Source: Gerris lacustris
Lineage: Eukaryota; Arthropoda; Insecta; Hemiptera; Gerridae
Assembly (NCBI GenBank): GCA_951217055.1
Contig: OX578282.1
Span: 22,069,106 to 22,133,105, forward strand
DNA: 64,000 bases
Reading direction: 5' to 3'
The first letter of the stretch is position 1, and every line of letters starts with the position of its first letter. The notes under the pieces are model-generated. The model saw only the letters and a program-made list of their open reading frames with translations. It was not told where the DNA came from and searched no databases. A program made the translations under genes and the position numbers. Shown here piece after piece: positions 25,391 to 36,518 of this stretch.

Positions 25391-28214
25391 AATCGCATCA
25401 TTACATTTTCTCTTAATGCTCAATTCTGATATCCTAGGGTTTCTACTGCTGAATTGATCTCTACAGTCAAGGTTATGATCGAACGCATTAAAGATGTTTG
25501 TGAAAAACATGTTTTGCTTCCAAAACTCAAATCATGAATAACATTAAATTAATTGCAGTGTTCTCTACATGAATTTTCTCTACATTCTTTGAGTGTTTAT
25601 ATCAAATCATTACCATTTCTATTATTTGAGGTAAGGGCATTTATTTAAAGCTCAGTATTTTTCATCTCTTTAACTTAAGATTATGTAATTGTTTACGGAG
25701 TATGTTGGCTGTTTTACACAATTCGTGTTAGGCCACAAGATGCACTTTGGAACTTCTTCGTCGATTATTGTTATTTTACGACCTCTTTCAGTTTTTTTTT
25801 AAATCAGATTTTACCGATGATTTATTTTTTTTATAACTTTAAAAAAAAAATCCTTAAACTTTCTGAAGCAGATTACAATAACAAGGAAGGTTTTATTGCT
25901 GTCGAGTTTGTCTACCTATTCAATCTTACTATATTCTACCTAAGTTACATCACAGTCGTAGTCAGAGAATCCTATTTTTTCTTGTTGCTTTGAATCGAAA
26001 AATAAATCTCTTTATTAATTAAAAGAGTCTTTGCTCATGTTACGGATCTAAATACTGTTTTTTTTTTTTTTTAGTGTTATGGAGTGTCTGTCTGTAAGGT
26101 TTGTGGTTGACCCCTGACCCTGCTTGGCTGTGGTAACATCCCGTAGATAACCGATCTGTTCTGGAGTGGAATCTCTTTTGGTCTCACGACTACCTTAACC
26201 AGCGGACCATTTCCTCCTCCTCCATCTCGAACCTCTGTCTTCCAACACTACCCTAGACCTAACACGACTAGAAGAAACTAGAGCTTTCAAGCTTTCTGAA
26301 TCCGTCACACGACTTCTTCTTCTTCTTAAAAAGAACTAACTCCCTTTACTAATGCTTTTGATGTTGAATTCCGACACTCTTATGCAACCTAGTTTGAATT
26401 TTTAATTCCCTTCGTTTTTTTCTTCCCTTTTAAAGAATTTCTTCTCGATAATTAGATTAACAGACAACAGCAGCTGACTTGTATATCCAGTTTATTGAAC
26501 TGGAATATGATGGTCGCCTTCTTTTCCAAAACTCTAATGGGATGGATGCTTTGTTTGATAGAGACGCTTTTGGCATATCAATGACTTAGTCTGCTTGAAT
26601 AAATTATATTTTTTACCGTCTATAGTTCTTCTTCAGTGGTTCTATTAGTAGATCGAGCTTGGTTCTTCTTTTTTACTGTCGATCACTTCTACGACCACAA
26701 GACTCAAAACAACACACAAATACAAATCGGTTCATCGGAAACTAAACTGACTACAAATGTGACATTTCTTTTATAATTAACTATATATTTACTAATTTTC
26801 ATAAAACTGCTATTATGTTTTTGTTTTCTTCCTGGTTTCTCAAATAGTCGTTTTTGGTTGGACATTTTTTAGTTTATTCACTCTATATCGCAGTTTCTCT
26901 TTGTCATTATAGTATAAGACTTTATGTGTATACTACACGTTCTTTTTCACAATTAAAAAGTTTTTAAATTTATTTAGTCTTGGATTGAACCATACATTTT
27001 TCCCCAGTGATGCGGCCAATTCTAACTCCCTCATACAAGAATGGTCTTATACCTACCAATCGTTTACTTTCCAGTTATATTTGTTGATCAAATTGACCAT
27101 TTAATTAGTCTTCAGGTCTGAGTCAATTTTTTTAATTACACTTTAAGAGAAGCTTGGTTAAAACATTTTTTAAAAAATATCCGTCGCTTTGTATTTAATT
27201 CATTCTAAAGTTGTAATTAAGTTAATTTTAGATGCTGACCTCCACCCTGGCCTCTTTGCCCGTTGAGGTAGAGGTAATATAAACATGGAGCTGATATCCC
27301 GTATGCAATTAACTTTGTTTAGAGTTTGCTACAGGCTCTTTCTTCTCCTAAATTCTAGCTTCAAGCTCCTGTAAATTAAAACTCACGCTCTACATAGCAC
27401 TTTTTTTTTCCAATTTGCACAATAAAATAAAAAAGTTCTTAGCCTTCTGGCTTTAACCTTTTTGCTTAAAAAATATCACAATTTTATTTAATTCTCGATT
27501 TCTTTTTCTCTTTATTAAAATCCGAAGCTCTAATTTTATTTATTTTAAAAGTTACATCCTTTCTAAATTAAATTTTTAGTCGGATAGCAATGGAAAAAGT
27601 TTTCATTTTATAGATAATTTCTGTCATTCATTTGAGTTTTTACGTTCACGGTATCCATGATGACCTCCGTTAGAAATAGGTTTTTATCTCGTGCTACGTT
27701 ATACTAGGTTGGTTCTTGAAAAGACCCGACTGAACCTAAACCTCGAGGTCGAAACCTGTTTTGCAGATAATTGAACCTCCCCCGTTCATTATCCACACCC
27801 ACACAATTTCATTAGAAGCCTCGTCCTCATACCGAGCTCTGATAGGCCCACGAGACCGAGCAATTTAAAGCATTTAATTTTACGAGGAGCCAAAGCCTGT
27901 AATTTAGTTTCATTCTGGTTTAATGTGTATGGGATTTTAGTTCGGAATCAAATCTGTCGTGTTTATACCTTTATGCCGTTGGATTTGATTAAAATCTAGC
28001 GAGAGGTTCCGGCTTCAGGATTCAAAGAATGTCATATAATCAAAATTAACTATGTTTTTGATGCTAACAGATAGCTTTTAAAATTCTCTTCCTATATCTC
28101 ATCGTTTCTCCTTAAGATTTGCTAAAAAAAATAATATTGTTTCAGGTAGGTTTTGTAAATCATAAAATCGTAAATCTACACCCTAACCGAAAAATAATAT
28201 TCATTACTGAATTT
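25391..28214. other. Gene-free stretch with possible weak coding islands
   Basis: Most of it is plain AT-rich DNA. Two patches read more like protein. At 26160-26270 a + frame gives SGISFGLTTTLTSGPFPPPP. At 26459-26589 a + frame gives AADLYIQFIELEYDGRLLFQ and ends in a stop, with a CAG acceptor-like site beforehand. Neither has a matching donor or a recognised family, so no exon is called. Confidence 0.4.
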
Positions 28215-28810
28215 TGCTTCCGAGCTTACCGAAGGTAACGGAAGCTATGTGATCGTTCCGAAGAACGAAACATGTTTTAGGTCTCCGATTTCAAAAATTC
28301 CAAGAGAGAAATCCGTTTCAGACATCAGGGAACATTTTTGGTTCTGTGTCGGTCTGTCTGTCGTTCAATTTTACATACTAACATATCTGATAAAACTACA
28401 CGTCCAATTTTAATGAAATTTGGGTGGTTAGTCATGAGTAGCCCATTGTTGTTCCCATATAAGTTTCAACCTTCCGCGCTCATTTTTTTCTCTTCCGCAT
28501 GCGCACAAACATACATTATTTACACCTATAGCTTCAAAAGTACTTATCTGATTTGTATAAAACTTTTATAGTTTATCGAAAGTAGCCCGCAGATAGCCCC
28601 AGGTTACTTTGAACCGTCTGCGCTCTTTAACTTTTGCTTAATTGATACTTTAATTCAAGTAAAAAATCAAAACAATTTTGACTGATTAAAAAAACGGGGG
28701 AAACAATTAAACAAATTAGACAATAATGGCTTGTCAAAGCATAAAATCAATAAAGTACGCGATAGAATGCAAGGAAGCTATGTGCCACACCAATTGGCAG
28801 TCTATTTTAT
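28215..28810 (+). repeat. Repeat family A, copy 3 (best preserved)
   Basis: The fullest copy: GCTTCCGAGCTTACCGAAGG with inverted ACGGAAGC, AATTCCAAGAGAGAAATCCG, GGTCTGTCTGTCGTTCAATT, CCAATTTTAATGAAATTTGG, CCCATATAAGTTTCAACC, CTTCCGCATGCGCACAAACA, CACCTATAGCTTC and a GCTATGTGCCACACCAATTG end. About 600 bp. It has no terminal duplication, poly(A) tail or coding capacity that would show its mode of movement. Confidence 0.88.
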
Positions 28811-29055
28811 TAAATGCGATCCAGAGTATATGCAGAGTATACTATACAGAGGATACTAGTATAGGCTGCTTATTTAATTAATTAATATCTATATTTGTTT
28901 TGATTCTGTACTTATTTACAAATACCCACTTAGATTTACAGCCTCAAGTTCGTTTGGATGACAGACCTTGAATAAACAAACGTGTTCAAACAGTTCATTA
29001 TAGATCTATCTCGCTGGCCAATCTTCGAATCGCAACCCCTAACACTTGTCACTGG

Positions 29056-29085
29056 TCGTACAAAAGCTCCAAGCCTTTTGTACGA
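29056..29085. repeat. Perfect 11-bp hairpin
   Basis: TCGTACAAAAG (29056-29066), an 8-base loop and CTTTTGTACGA (29075-29085). It is isolated in non-coding DNA, with no U tract to suggest a Pol III terminator. Confidence 0.8.
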
Positions 29086-29601
29086 ACGAGTATAAGTTTT
29101 ATAAAAATTCAAAACACGTATTTATATTATCGTCTAATGTCCCGACGAAGACGACTCACCTCGATATGATTTGCTATTGCTAAGCTAAGGCAACCACATT
29201 TATTCCAATAAAAATGAATGTTGGTTTTAATTTGTTGGTCTTCAAATGGAAATAATGACTTATCTAAATTAATTTACTTAATTATACTTTTTGGTCTAAA
29301 TATTAAATTAAGCCCTTGCCACGGGCATAACTCGTTTGTTTATAATGGATCTTATGATTTCAACCATACGTTGAATCTATAAATCACTTTTATTAAAAGA
29401 AAAAATAAAAAGGAAAACTCATTGGAATCAATAGGTGTTGTATTGCATTCATTATCGTGTGACGGTTTCCTAAGTTCATGTTTTAGATCCTTGGTACCGT
29501 GTAACCATTCTACCTCCCACCCATTCTTAAGGCTAATGAAATGCATCCTCACGTTTATAATAAAACGTGTAACATCGTTATTACTAGTCCGTATTGGTTG
29601 T

Positions 29602-29628
29602 GGGGGGGGGGACCTCTCCCCCCCCCCC
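29602..29628. repeat. G10 and C11 homopolymers facing each other
   Basis: Ten G (29602-29611) then ACCTCT then eleven C (29618-29628). The two tracts can pair as a G:C hairpin, and the G tract could also contribute to a quadruplex. Unusual in DNA this AT-rich. Confidence 0.9.
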
Positions 29629-30070
29629 GTGATTCTTTTACAAGTGTCCAGGTAGTTGGAGGGCGATATCATGTGAGGAATATTTACTTATTCAAAACGC
29701 ATGCACTTTGTCTCTTTTTCTGTACCCGAGACTTTGAGACAACAAAAAAAGGTCTAGATCACGTTTTTCACTTCATTGCTTTTTACAGCTAATTATAGAT
29801 TGTATTTTTTAAACCACTAACATTTCACGACATTTGGAGTAAATCAAGGTCTGTCTATAATATTTTTTTTTATTTCTTCTAATATTTGAAATAAAAAAAA
29901 AAAAAATATATATATATAACTATTATGAAATCTTCAGTTCGAACTATTGTGACATTCATGAAATGCTCCTTTTTGTTTTTAGAGTGCAAACGTTATTAGG
30001 GATTTTAGTATTTTTTATTTAATATTTAATTTCAAATTTACGGCATAGTTATGTTGGAAACAAGTTACAT

Positions 30071-30299
30071 CTTTAGATTGTTACTCCCCTATGTTTTTTG
30101 TTTTAGAATATAAATGATTTTGACTAAACAACTATTAAGACAAAGGGATGTTTAGTCCAATTTACTTTAGGACTAAGGAATATCACACATTACTTTTTAT
30201 AAGGGGAGTAACAGTCTATAAAGAAGAACATTCCTTACACATTCTATAGATTGCCCCCCCCCCCCCTGTTTTTTTTATGAGGGGAGTAACAATCTAAAG
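30071..30299. mobile_element. MITE family D, copy with both ends
   Basis: Terminal inverted repeats CTTTAGATTGTTACTCCCCT (30071-30090) and AGGGGAGTAACAATCTAAAG (30280-30299) are perfect over 20 bp. A second inner copy of the end (GGGGAGTAACAGTCTATAAA at 30203) and a C14 tract (30254-30267) lie inside. The interior AAGACAAAGGGATGTTTAGT links it to 12135-12213, 33165-33420 and 58142-58327. There is no clear target duplication and the superfamily is unassigned. Confidence 0.88.
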
Positions 30300-30655
30300 A
30301 AGTGCCGGAAGGGATACATAAATCTGTCGTTTGAGTGGCTTTATATTATCATTACTCAATATTATTAAAAATCCATTTCAACCGCTTCAATAACTAATAA
30401 AGGTAATTTTATAATTACCTTTCTCATTATTAATTTCAACTTTATATACTTCATTATTAGTTAAACATAATTTACTTCATCTTTAGTCCTTCTATTTATT
30501 CAAATGATTTAAATTTATGTTTAATATTTTAATTTGGTATGAATAAATTACTTATTCTAACTGTGGTTCAACATAAGCCTTACCTTATAATAATGTTGAG
30601 AAAAACATTATTTCAATAAAAACAATTTTTTTACTTCAGAAATACGCAACTGTTT

Positions 30656-31250
30656 TACTTTCTCATATAAAGAGTTCTTATATAAAGAGAAAGTATTGTG
30701 ATGGCGCGAAAATTTGATTTTGTGATTTTGATGGATTTACACGTTTTGAGGCCCCCTAAGTCCAAAAAAGTGGTTTTTAAAAAATGACTGTCGTCTGTCT
30801 GTCTGGCAAACGCCTGGAGCCTAAATTACTGGGCCGACTTTGACGAAATTTGGCATAAATGTTCAGAAAAATCATACCCCGTGGCGAAATCGCAAAATGA
30901 ATTTTAGCTCCAAATTTGGGGGGCTGCCCCCCAAAAACTCTGAAAAAACGTGTAATAAAGTTCCATAGTTTTGATTACATTTTTTAAAATGGAGTCCATT
31001 TAAATACGAATCTAACGATATAAGCCGGAAAAATCTAGTTCCAGAGTAAATAGCTTTTAACGTGGACATAGAGAGGACGGGTTCGATTCCCCGCCTAAGA
31101 GAAGTTATTTTTATGATAAATTTCAATGAAATGTTCAATAATAATTAAATGTACCTACGAAAAAAAAATTGAATGGAAAAAGTGGTCTAAGTAAAATAAT
31201 GAACTCGTGTATGAGAAAGTTTGTTTGAGTTGTCTCGGACCGATTTTTTT
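30656..31250 (+). repeat. Repeat family B, copy 3, with Pol III B-box-like motif
   Basis: About 600 bp. Starts TACTTTCTCATATAAAGAG and continues AAAGTATTGTGATGGCGCG, GATGGATTTACACGTTTTGA, GTCTGTCTGTCTGG, GGGCCGACTTTGACGAAATT, GGGCTGCCCCCCAAAAACTC. Near the 3' end GGTTCGATTCC (31080-31090) matches the tRNA B box, and TTGTCTCGGACCGATTTTTT closes it. This suggests a SINE-like element with tRNA-related 3' sequence; a convincing A box at tRNA spacing was not found. The minus-strand 88-codon frame is incidental. Confidence 0.85.
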
Positions 31251-31503
31251 TTAAATTTAATTTTCAAGGCAACAGGTTTATATAAACAGAAAACAAATGC
31301 AATAAATAGTCAGCTCAATATTTTCTTTATTAAATTTTTAATATCCTTTTTTGCCCATTTTTTTATTCCCTGCCAAAAAATTGGCAGATGTTTTTTGTTT
31401 TGTTAAGTTAATCCCTACATTGCAAAAAATATATAAATATATACATACTTTTTTCTATACTACGTTATTTTTCATCAGATATTCTCTCTCTCTCTATCTC
31501 TTA

Positions 31504-31507
<4 letters not shown>

Positions 31508-31602
<95 letters not shown>

Positions 31603-31700
31603 AGTCATTTGTTAGTTTTGCGTGACCCAAAGCTGTTAAAGGTCTCTAACATGGTTCTCTGCCATTCCAACCTTCTTTTCAGCATTATACTGGATCAAGA

Positions 31701-31797
<97 letters not shown>

Positions 31798-31806
31798 CAT
31801 ATATAT
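31508..31806. repeat. Two long (TA)n arrays
   Basis: About 31509-31597 and 31703-31800, each with ACATATAT-type edges, separated by about 100 bp of unique sequence. Two long Ile-Tyr frames crossing them on opposite strands are artefacts. Confidence 0.97.
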
Positions 31807-32353
31807 TTGGTTGCTAAATGTAAAAAACAACCTAACATACTATTATTTGTCGGTAGGTCTAAACTTATAAAAAAAACCCCGAGCTACTTTTCCCTTAAGT
31901 TATTTTTCCTCGTGTTCTTGTCTTTAAAAACAATTTTGTTTTAGGCATTATTTAATATTTCACGGCAGTGTTATATTCGTTTCCTTAGAAAATTACTGCG
32001 GCTCTAATTGATGTTTATAAATATTTAATTTCAAATCGCTCAATTAAGTTTTTAAAGGTCACAAATTAAACTTAACTTCACCCCTTTAATTTTTTTGTTT
32101 TAACTATTTATATGTAAATGCCTACATTTATTTTTTTGATTATTAAGTTGTAAGTAATTTGTTTAAATGTTATAAGATTATCATGCATAAATGTGTTGTT
32201 ATAACTTCTTTATAATAATTATCATATTATTTATTATTATTATGATCATATTTTCATGTAATAATATTATTAATGAACATACAACGATCGGTAAACCTAC
32301 ACCATAATATGTTTATCGAAATCAGTAATATCTAAGTATCAACTTATTAATAG
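31807..32353. other. Gene-free stretch
   Basis: AT-rich, with short ATTATTATTAT runs. No element end or coding island was seen. Confidence 0.5.
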
Positions 32354-32419
32354 ACGGGTCATCGAAAAAGGTGTCCAAAGAAATTTTGTTTTAAATCACG
32401 GATTTTTCGATAACCCTGT
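32354..32419. mobile_element. 66-bp mini-MITE
   Basis: ACGGGTCATCGAAAAA and the inverted TTTTTCGATAACCCTGT enclose about 33 bp. TA lies next to the right end. The termini are mariner-like in appearance, but no transposase or exact target duplication is available. Confidence 0.65.
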
Positions 32420-32829
32420 ATAATGTTTAATACACATAATGTAACATTAAACTATTAAACACATAAACCTGCAATATGATATGGATTTTTATATTTAATG
32501 TATATTTCTAATACACGGTGGAGCACGGCAGACGTATGAATTTGAAAATGTAATAGTAAGTAATAATAATATAAGGGGAGCAATCCCCTCTTCAAATTCA
32601 TACGTCTGCCGCGCTCCACCCTGCAGAGACGGAACTAGACCTGCTGAGGCCCGTGTGCAAGATTTTTTTTGAGGCCCCCCTTCCCCCCCCCTCCCCCCTC
32701 CTAGATAACCAAATATTTTTGTCGCCTCATATTTCAGGATACACATAAGATTTGTAATAAATTGCAACAAAAAACATTATTTTATGATAAAAAAACAAAA
32801 TAAATTAAATTGACTACATTTTAGAGTAT

Positions 32830-33122
32830 TTTAATCAAAATTGTCGGAACCGTTTTCGAGAAATATTTTTTCACTTTTTTCATAGTTTTTATGGAGTAGC
32901 GCCCCCAAATTTGAAGGTGAAATTAATATCTCCTCGGGGTATGATTTTTCTGAACATGTAAGCCAAATTTCGTCAAAATCGGCCCAGGTGTCTGCACAGA
33001 CAGACGACAGACATTTTTTTAAAAACTACTTTCTTGGACTCAGGGGACCTCAAAACGGGTAAATCCATCAAAATTGAATTTTCGCACCATTACAATACTT
33101 TCTCTTTATATGGAAAGTAAAA
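32830..33122 (-). repeat. Repeat family B, copy 4, reverse orientation
   Basis: Reads as the reverse of the 59.8-kb copy: TCGGAACCGTTTTCGAGAAA, GTAGCGCCCCCAAATTTG, GTATGATTTTTCTGAACATG, TTTCGTCAAAATCGGCCCAG, GTCTGCACAGACAGACGACA, TACTTTCTCTTTATATGG. It lies inside the outer hAT element. Confidence 0.9.
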
Positions 33123-33164
33123 AGAGCAAAAAAGTTGCCTGTAATGGTACTTTTTTACTTTAGC

Positions 33165-33420
33165 GTCCCCCTATATCCCTTTGTGTAAATAGTTATTTCG
33201 CCAAAGGAACATTATACAGTTTAGCATATATTCCTTAGTCTAAATTACTGTTAAGACGAAGGGATATTTATTCTAATGTATCTTGGGACAAAGCAATATC
33301 ACACTTGTGTTTATAATTGTGATCATATCCCTTAGTCTAATAAACTATTAAGATAAAGGAATATTAAATATAGAACTTCCCCACGAGTCTCAATGTCTTG
33401 GGGAGACTATTGTTTAGAAC
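33165..33420. repeat. Repeat family D remnant
   Basis: Several D-interior phrases in mixed order: ATATCCCTTTGTGTAAATAG, ATTCCTTAGTCTAAATTACT, AAGACGAAGGGATATTTA, ATATCCCTTAGTCTAATAAA. Partially duplicated and decayed, without terminal repeats. Confidence 0.6.
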
Positions 33421-33456
33421 CAAGCACGTGCTAAAATAAAAAAGAACCCTTGTAAT

Positions 33457-34928
33457 CAGGGGCGGATCCAGGGGGGGGCGAGGGGGTCGACCGCCCAGGG
33501 CCCCGCGCCTTGGGGGGCCCCGCGCTATAGAAAATTAAAATAACATACTTATACTTTACAGGCAAATTTATAGTTAATATTGAAGATTGTCCGCGGGGCC
33601 CCGTGCCATGTACAAAACATGAAATATTAGAATTATAAAATTCAGTCCAATTTAGTTTACATGGTAGAGCCTTATAATACCTAACTACCATTTCGCGGGG
33701 CCCCTCGCCATAAAAAAGTAAAATAAATAAGTTATAAAATATAGATTTTTTTTTTTCTTTATGTTTAAGATAGCCCGCGGGGCCCCGCTCCCGCTCCATA
33801 TAAAATTAAGTGAGTTAACCTAGGACGTTTTCTCACCCTCCCCCTTTTCAAAATGATGATGATTTTGTTATTTATTCTGTGGGGTAAATCTTCATTATGT
33901 GCCCCCACCTATATCTAAACGTCCAATTTAATTCGGGTTTTTCAAATATTTCCTTTTTTACATTACAAAAACGATTTCGGTTGTAGCATCTCGATATATT
34001 CAATTTTTTTTTAATTTTAGGGAAAAGTATGGAAGGTTATGGTAAGTTTGGTACTTTAGGTTGAGTTTAGTACTTTTTGACCTGACCTAACAATAACCTT
34101 CTATCATTACTCTATAAAACGTGACATTTCGTGTATTTTTTTAAAAACAAATAAATAAAACACTGAATTTATCGAGATACATAACCTTGACAATGTACAG
34201 AGATATGTAAAAAAGACAAATCCTGTAAAAAGGAATAGTAAAAATAAGTAATTATATCGGGCAGTACGAAATAATTAGGCCAATTAGTGCAATTGATGTC
34301 AAAGAGATACTTTACCTCAGAGATGCATAAAAACGCTGTTTTGAGAGGTCATATTTACAAAATTTTCCGGGGGGGGGGACCCCGAACCCCCCTTAAAATG
34401 TGTCTTTGAAAATCAAACTAAAAACTCGGCACCAAAATGAAAAGTTATAAGCTGAGAATATGAATTCTGGGAGTAAATTTAAAGTGATCGAGTGTAGATT
34501 TCAAATTATAGGTCTGATCACAAATAACACAGCTTAACTTTTTATTTACAATGATAATTTACCCCATAAAACCCAAAATATCATGAAGAAGAATAAATAG
34601 TTAAGTATAACAGAGCTTAATTATTACAATAAAAATGTTTCTTTTCGATTACGTTTGCAAAGAAAATGATGATTAGTTGAAAACTATATAATTTGAGGGG
34701 CTTATGTTCAAATAATATGTTAGATTAAAATCATGAGCAGAATGGTAATTATTTTAAAAGTTTTGAATTATTTTGAGAGCAAAAACGTTTGACTGGCCCT
34801 AAGTGAAGGGAATTAGCCGTAAAATAGGATCAAGTTATAAGTGGTTTATTATTAAGTTACATTATTGTTTTTTATCAGCAATCCCCTCTCTATCCTAGGG
34901 GGCCCCGCAAGATCTAGATCCGCCACTG
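33457..34928. mobile_element. hAT non-autonomous element, 1472 bp
   Basis: Ends CAGGGGCGGATCCAGG and CTAGATCCGCCACTG. Perfect 8-bp target duplication CTTGTAAT at 33449-33456 and 34929-34936. The left part carries a set of GCGGGGCCCC blocks spaced roughly 80-100 bp (near 33523, 33593, 33695, 33776), the subterminal repeats common in hAT elements. A GGGGGGGACCCCGAACCCCC motif lies at about 34371. No transposase is visible; the 122-codon minus-strand frame through the GC blocks is a composition artefact. It is nested in the hAT element at 32624-36508. Confidence 0.94.
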
Positions 34929-35243
34929 CTTGTAATTAATACAAAAGAATGGATTTCGAGTTTATGGCTCAAAATAAGAACACTTTATTTTAAATTTCTT
35001 AGATCCATTATTTTAGCTGTTAGACTTGAGTTGAATACTCATATTTTGAAACTTTAATTCTTGGAGAAAAAATGCAAGAGTAAAAAGTTCTTATTTTAAG
35101 CCATATAATCTAACTTTAGCCTTAAAAATATGTCTTCTATAACCTTTTCCATATTTTAAGTACTGCTGCAGAGAATTTTAGCGCTCAAAGTGCTTAGCAT
35201 TTTTTCTGTAAGCGCATTTTAAGTTAACATAGAACCCAGCAAA

Positions 35244-36087
35244 CAGTGGCGGATTTAGAGGGAGGGTCACAGGGGTCATGACCCCCCCTCAAATGGTTAG
35301 GTTTGTTACAAAGAAGCGTTGGCAAGTCTATTTAATCTACAATGATTAGGTGCACAATTTTTTTTTACAATTACTATTTTTAAATTGGTATTAAAATTAT
35401 TTTAAAAATGCTTGTCTTCATACTTTTTTGCCAACGAATTACACCATAAGTTTAATTTATTTTATGACAAAGTATTAAAATCAAAGTTCACCTCAGAGAT
35501 GCATAAAAACGCTGTTTTGAGAGGTGGTTAGAGGTGGTTAAAGGTGTTTTGAGAGGTCACCCCCCTTCTAAATGAAACTAATGAGTAGTATGAAATTCTT
35601 GTCTTGATTTCCCCCCTCTCATAATTTAACAAATTTGATCATGTGTATATTAATTATAAATTATTTTCTTACACGATAATGAATATAATTTTTACAGCCA
35701 AATAACCCCAATATAGTATATTTAATAACTTTTCTTAGTAAACCCCTAAGATAGTTTTATGTAAGTGCTTATATTACTGCAAACCTTTACCAATTAATTA
35801 TTTTTATATTTTCTTTGATTTATGAGGCATTTTGATATAAAATTCGTTTAATTTCAAATTGGCAATAGTAAGTAATCAATTTTCCATTCTTGATTTTCTT
35901 AAAAGTCTTAGCATTTTTTAAATTTCTTAAAATTGTTCCATTTTGTGTGTTGTAAGATTATAAAAATAGGAATTAAAAAAAAAAATCCCTGAGGAGAACC
36001 CCCTCTCGCGCTTCTGGGGTATGCCATAACCCCAGACCCCCCCCCAGTAATGACCCCCACCCAAACTTGATGCTAAATACGCCCCTG
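35244..36087. mobile_element. hAT non-autonomous element, 844 bp
   Basis: Ends CAGTGGCGGATTTAGAGGG and GCTAAATACGCCCCTG, with perfect 8-bp target duplication CCAGCAAA at 35236-35243 and 36088-36095. Inside, near the ends, are CATGACCCCCCCTCAAATGG and its counterpart CAGTAATGACCCCCACCC. At 35490-35526 it shares CCTCAGAGATGCATAAAAAC and the following GCTGTTTTGAGAGG with the 1472-bp element (34313-34350). No coding capacity. Confidence 0.94.
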
Positions 36088-36518
36088 CCAGCAAACCGAT
36101 GTAGGCATATTTTACAAGTTAAAACTTTGTAATTAGTTTAAAAACTTAGTAAAGATAGTTACATTTTAATGAAACATATACAATATACAGGATAATACAA
36201 AACATCAACTGTCTAAAATACCCAAATGATAAGATAATAATATTATCTTAATAAGCATTTAACATTAATTGTCTCAAAAAATGATAATAATAATTATAAT
36301 TATTATGTGAAAAGAATATAGATGCCTACCACGTAATAAATAAAATATAAACTATAACTTCACCTTTTTTTGTAAATTTATTCTTTATTTTTTTATTCAT
36401 TTATTTTTATTTTATTATTTTTAATAACTGCCCGAGCGGAAGTGAGGCCCCCCTTACCCCGAGGCCCGTGTGCGGCTGACCCCATGCACACGGCTAGTTC
36501 CGGCACTGCCACCCTGTA

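Larger units (their letters stand above)
28811..30070. other. Gene-free stretch
   Basis: Holds an 11-bp perfect hairpin (29056-29085) and a G/C homopolymer pair (29602-29628), listed separately. Overlapping frames on both strands around 29350-29790 run through the G/C tract and are not supported as genes. Confidence 0.5.
32624..36508. mobile_element. hAT-superfamily element (outer), host of further insertions
   Basis: Terminal inverted repeats CAGAGACGGAACTAG and CTAGTTCCGGCACTG, with GAGGCCCGTGTGC subterminal at both ends. The perfect 8-bp target duplication CCACCCTG lies at 32616-32623 and 36509-36516. An 8-bp duplication with CA...TG ends is diagnostic of hAT. Total 3885 bp, but 2316 bp belongs to two later hAT elements, and a B repeat and a D remnant lie inside too. 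No transposase frame was seen, so it is non-autonomous. Confidence 0.93.
32514..36516. mobile_element. TA-flanked MITE split by a hAT insertion
   Basis: CACGGTGGAGCACGGCAGAC at 32514 is mirrored by GTCTGCCGCGCTCCACCCTG ending at 32623, giving a palindromic element of about 110 bp. Its last eight bases, CCACCCTG, were duplicated when the hAT element at 32624-36508 inserted, so the terminal copy sits at 36509-36516, followed by TA. TA flanks both outer ends (32512-32513, 36517-36518). Without the insertions it is a small Tc1/mariner-type MITE. Confidence 0.85.

Noticed and set aside
31351..31944. 197-codon frame, the longest in the window
   Set aside because: Its middle is Ile-Tyr encoded by two (TA)n arrays; the non-repeat parts show no domain.
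33431..33799. 122-codon minus-strand frame rich in Gly/Pro/Arg
   Set aside because: It lies across the left end and GGGGCCCC subterminal repeats of a hAT element; composition artefact.
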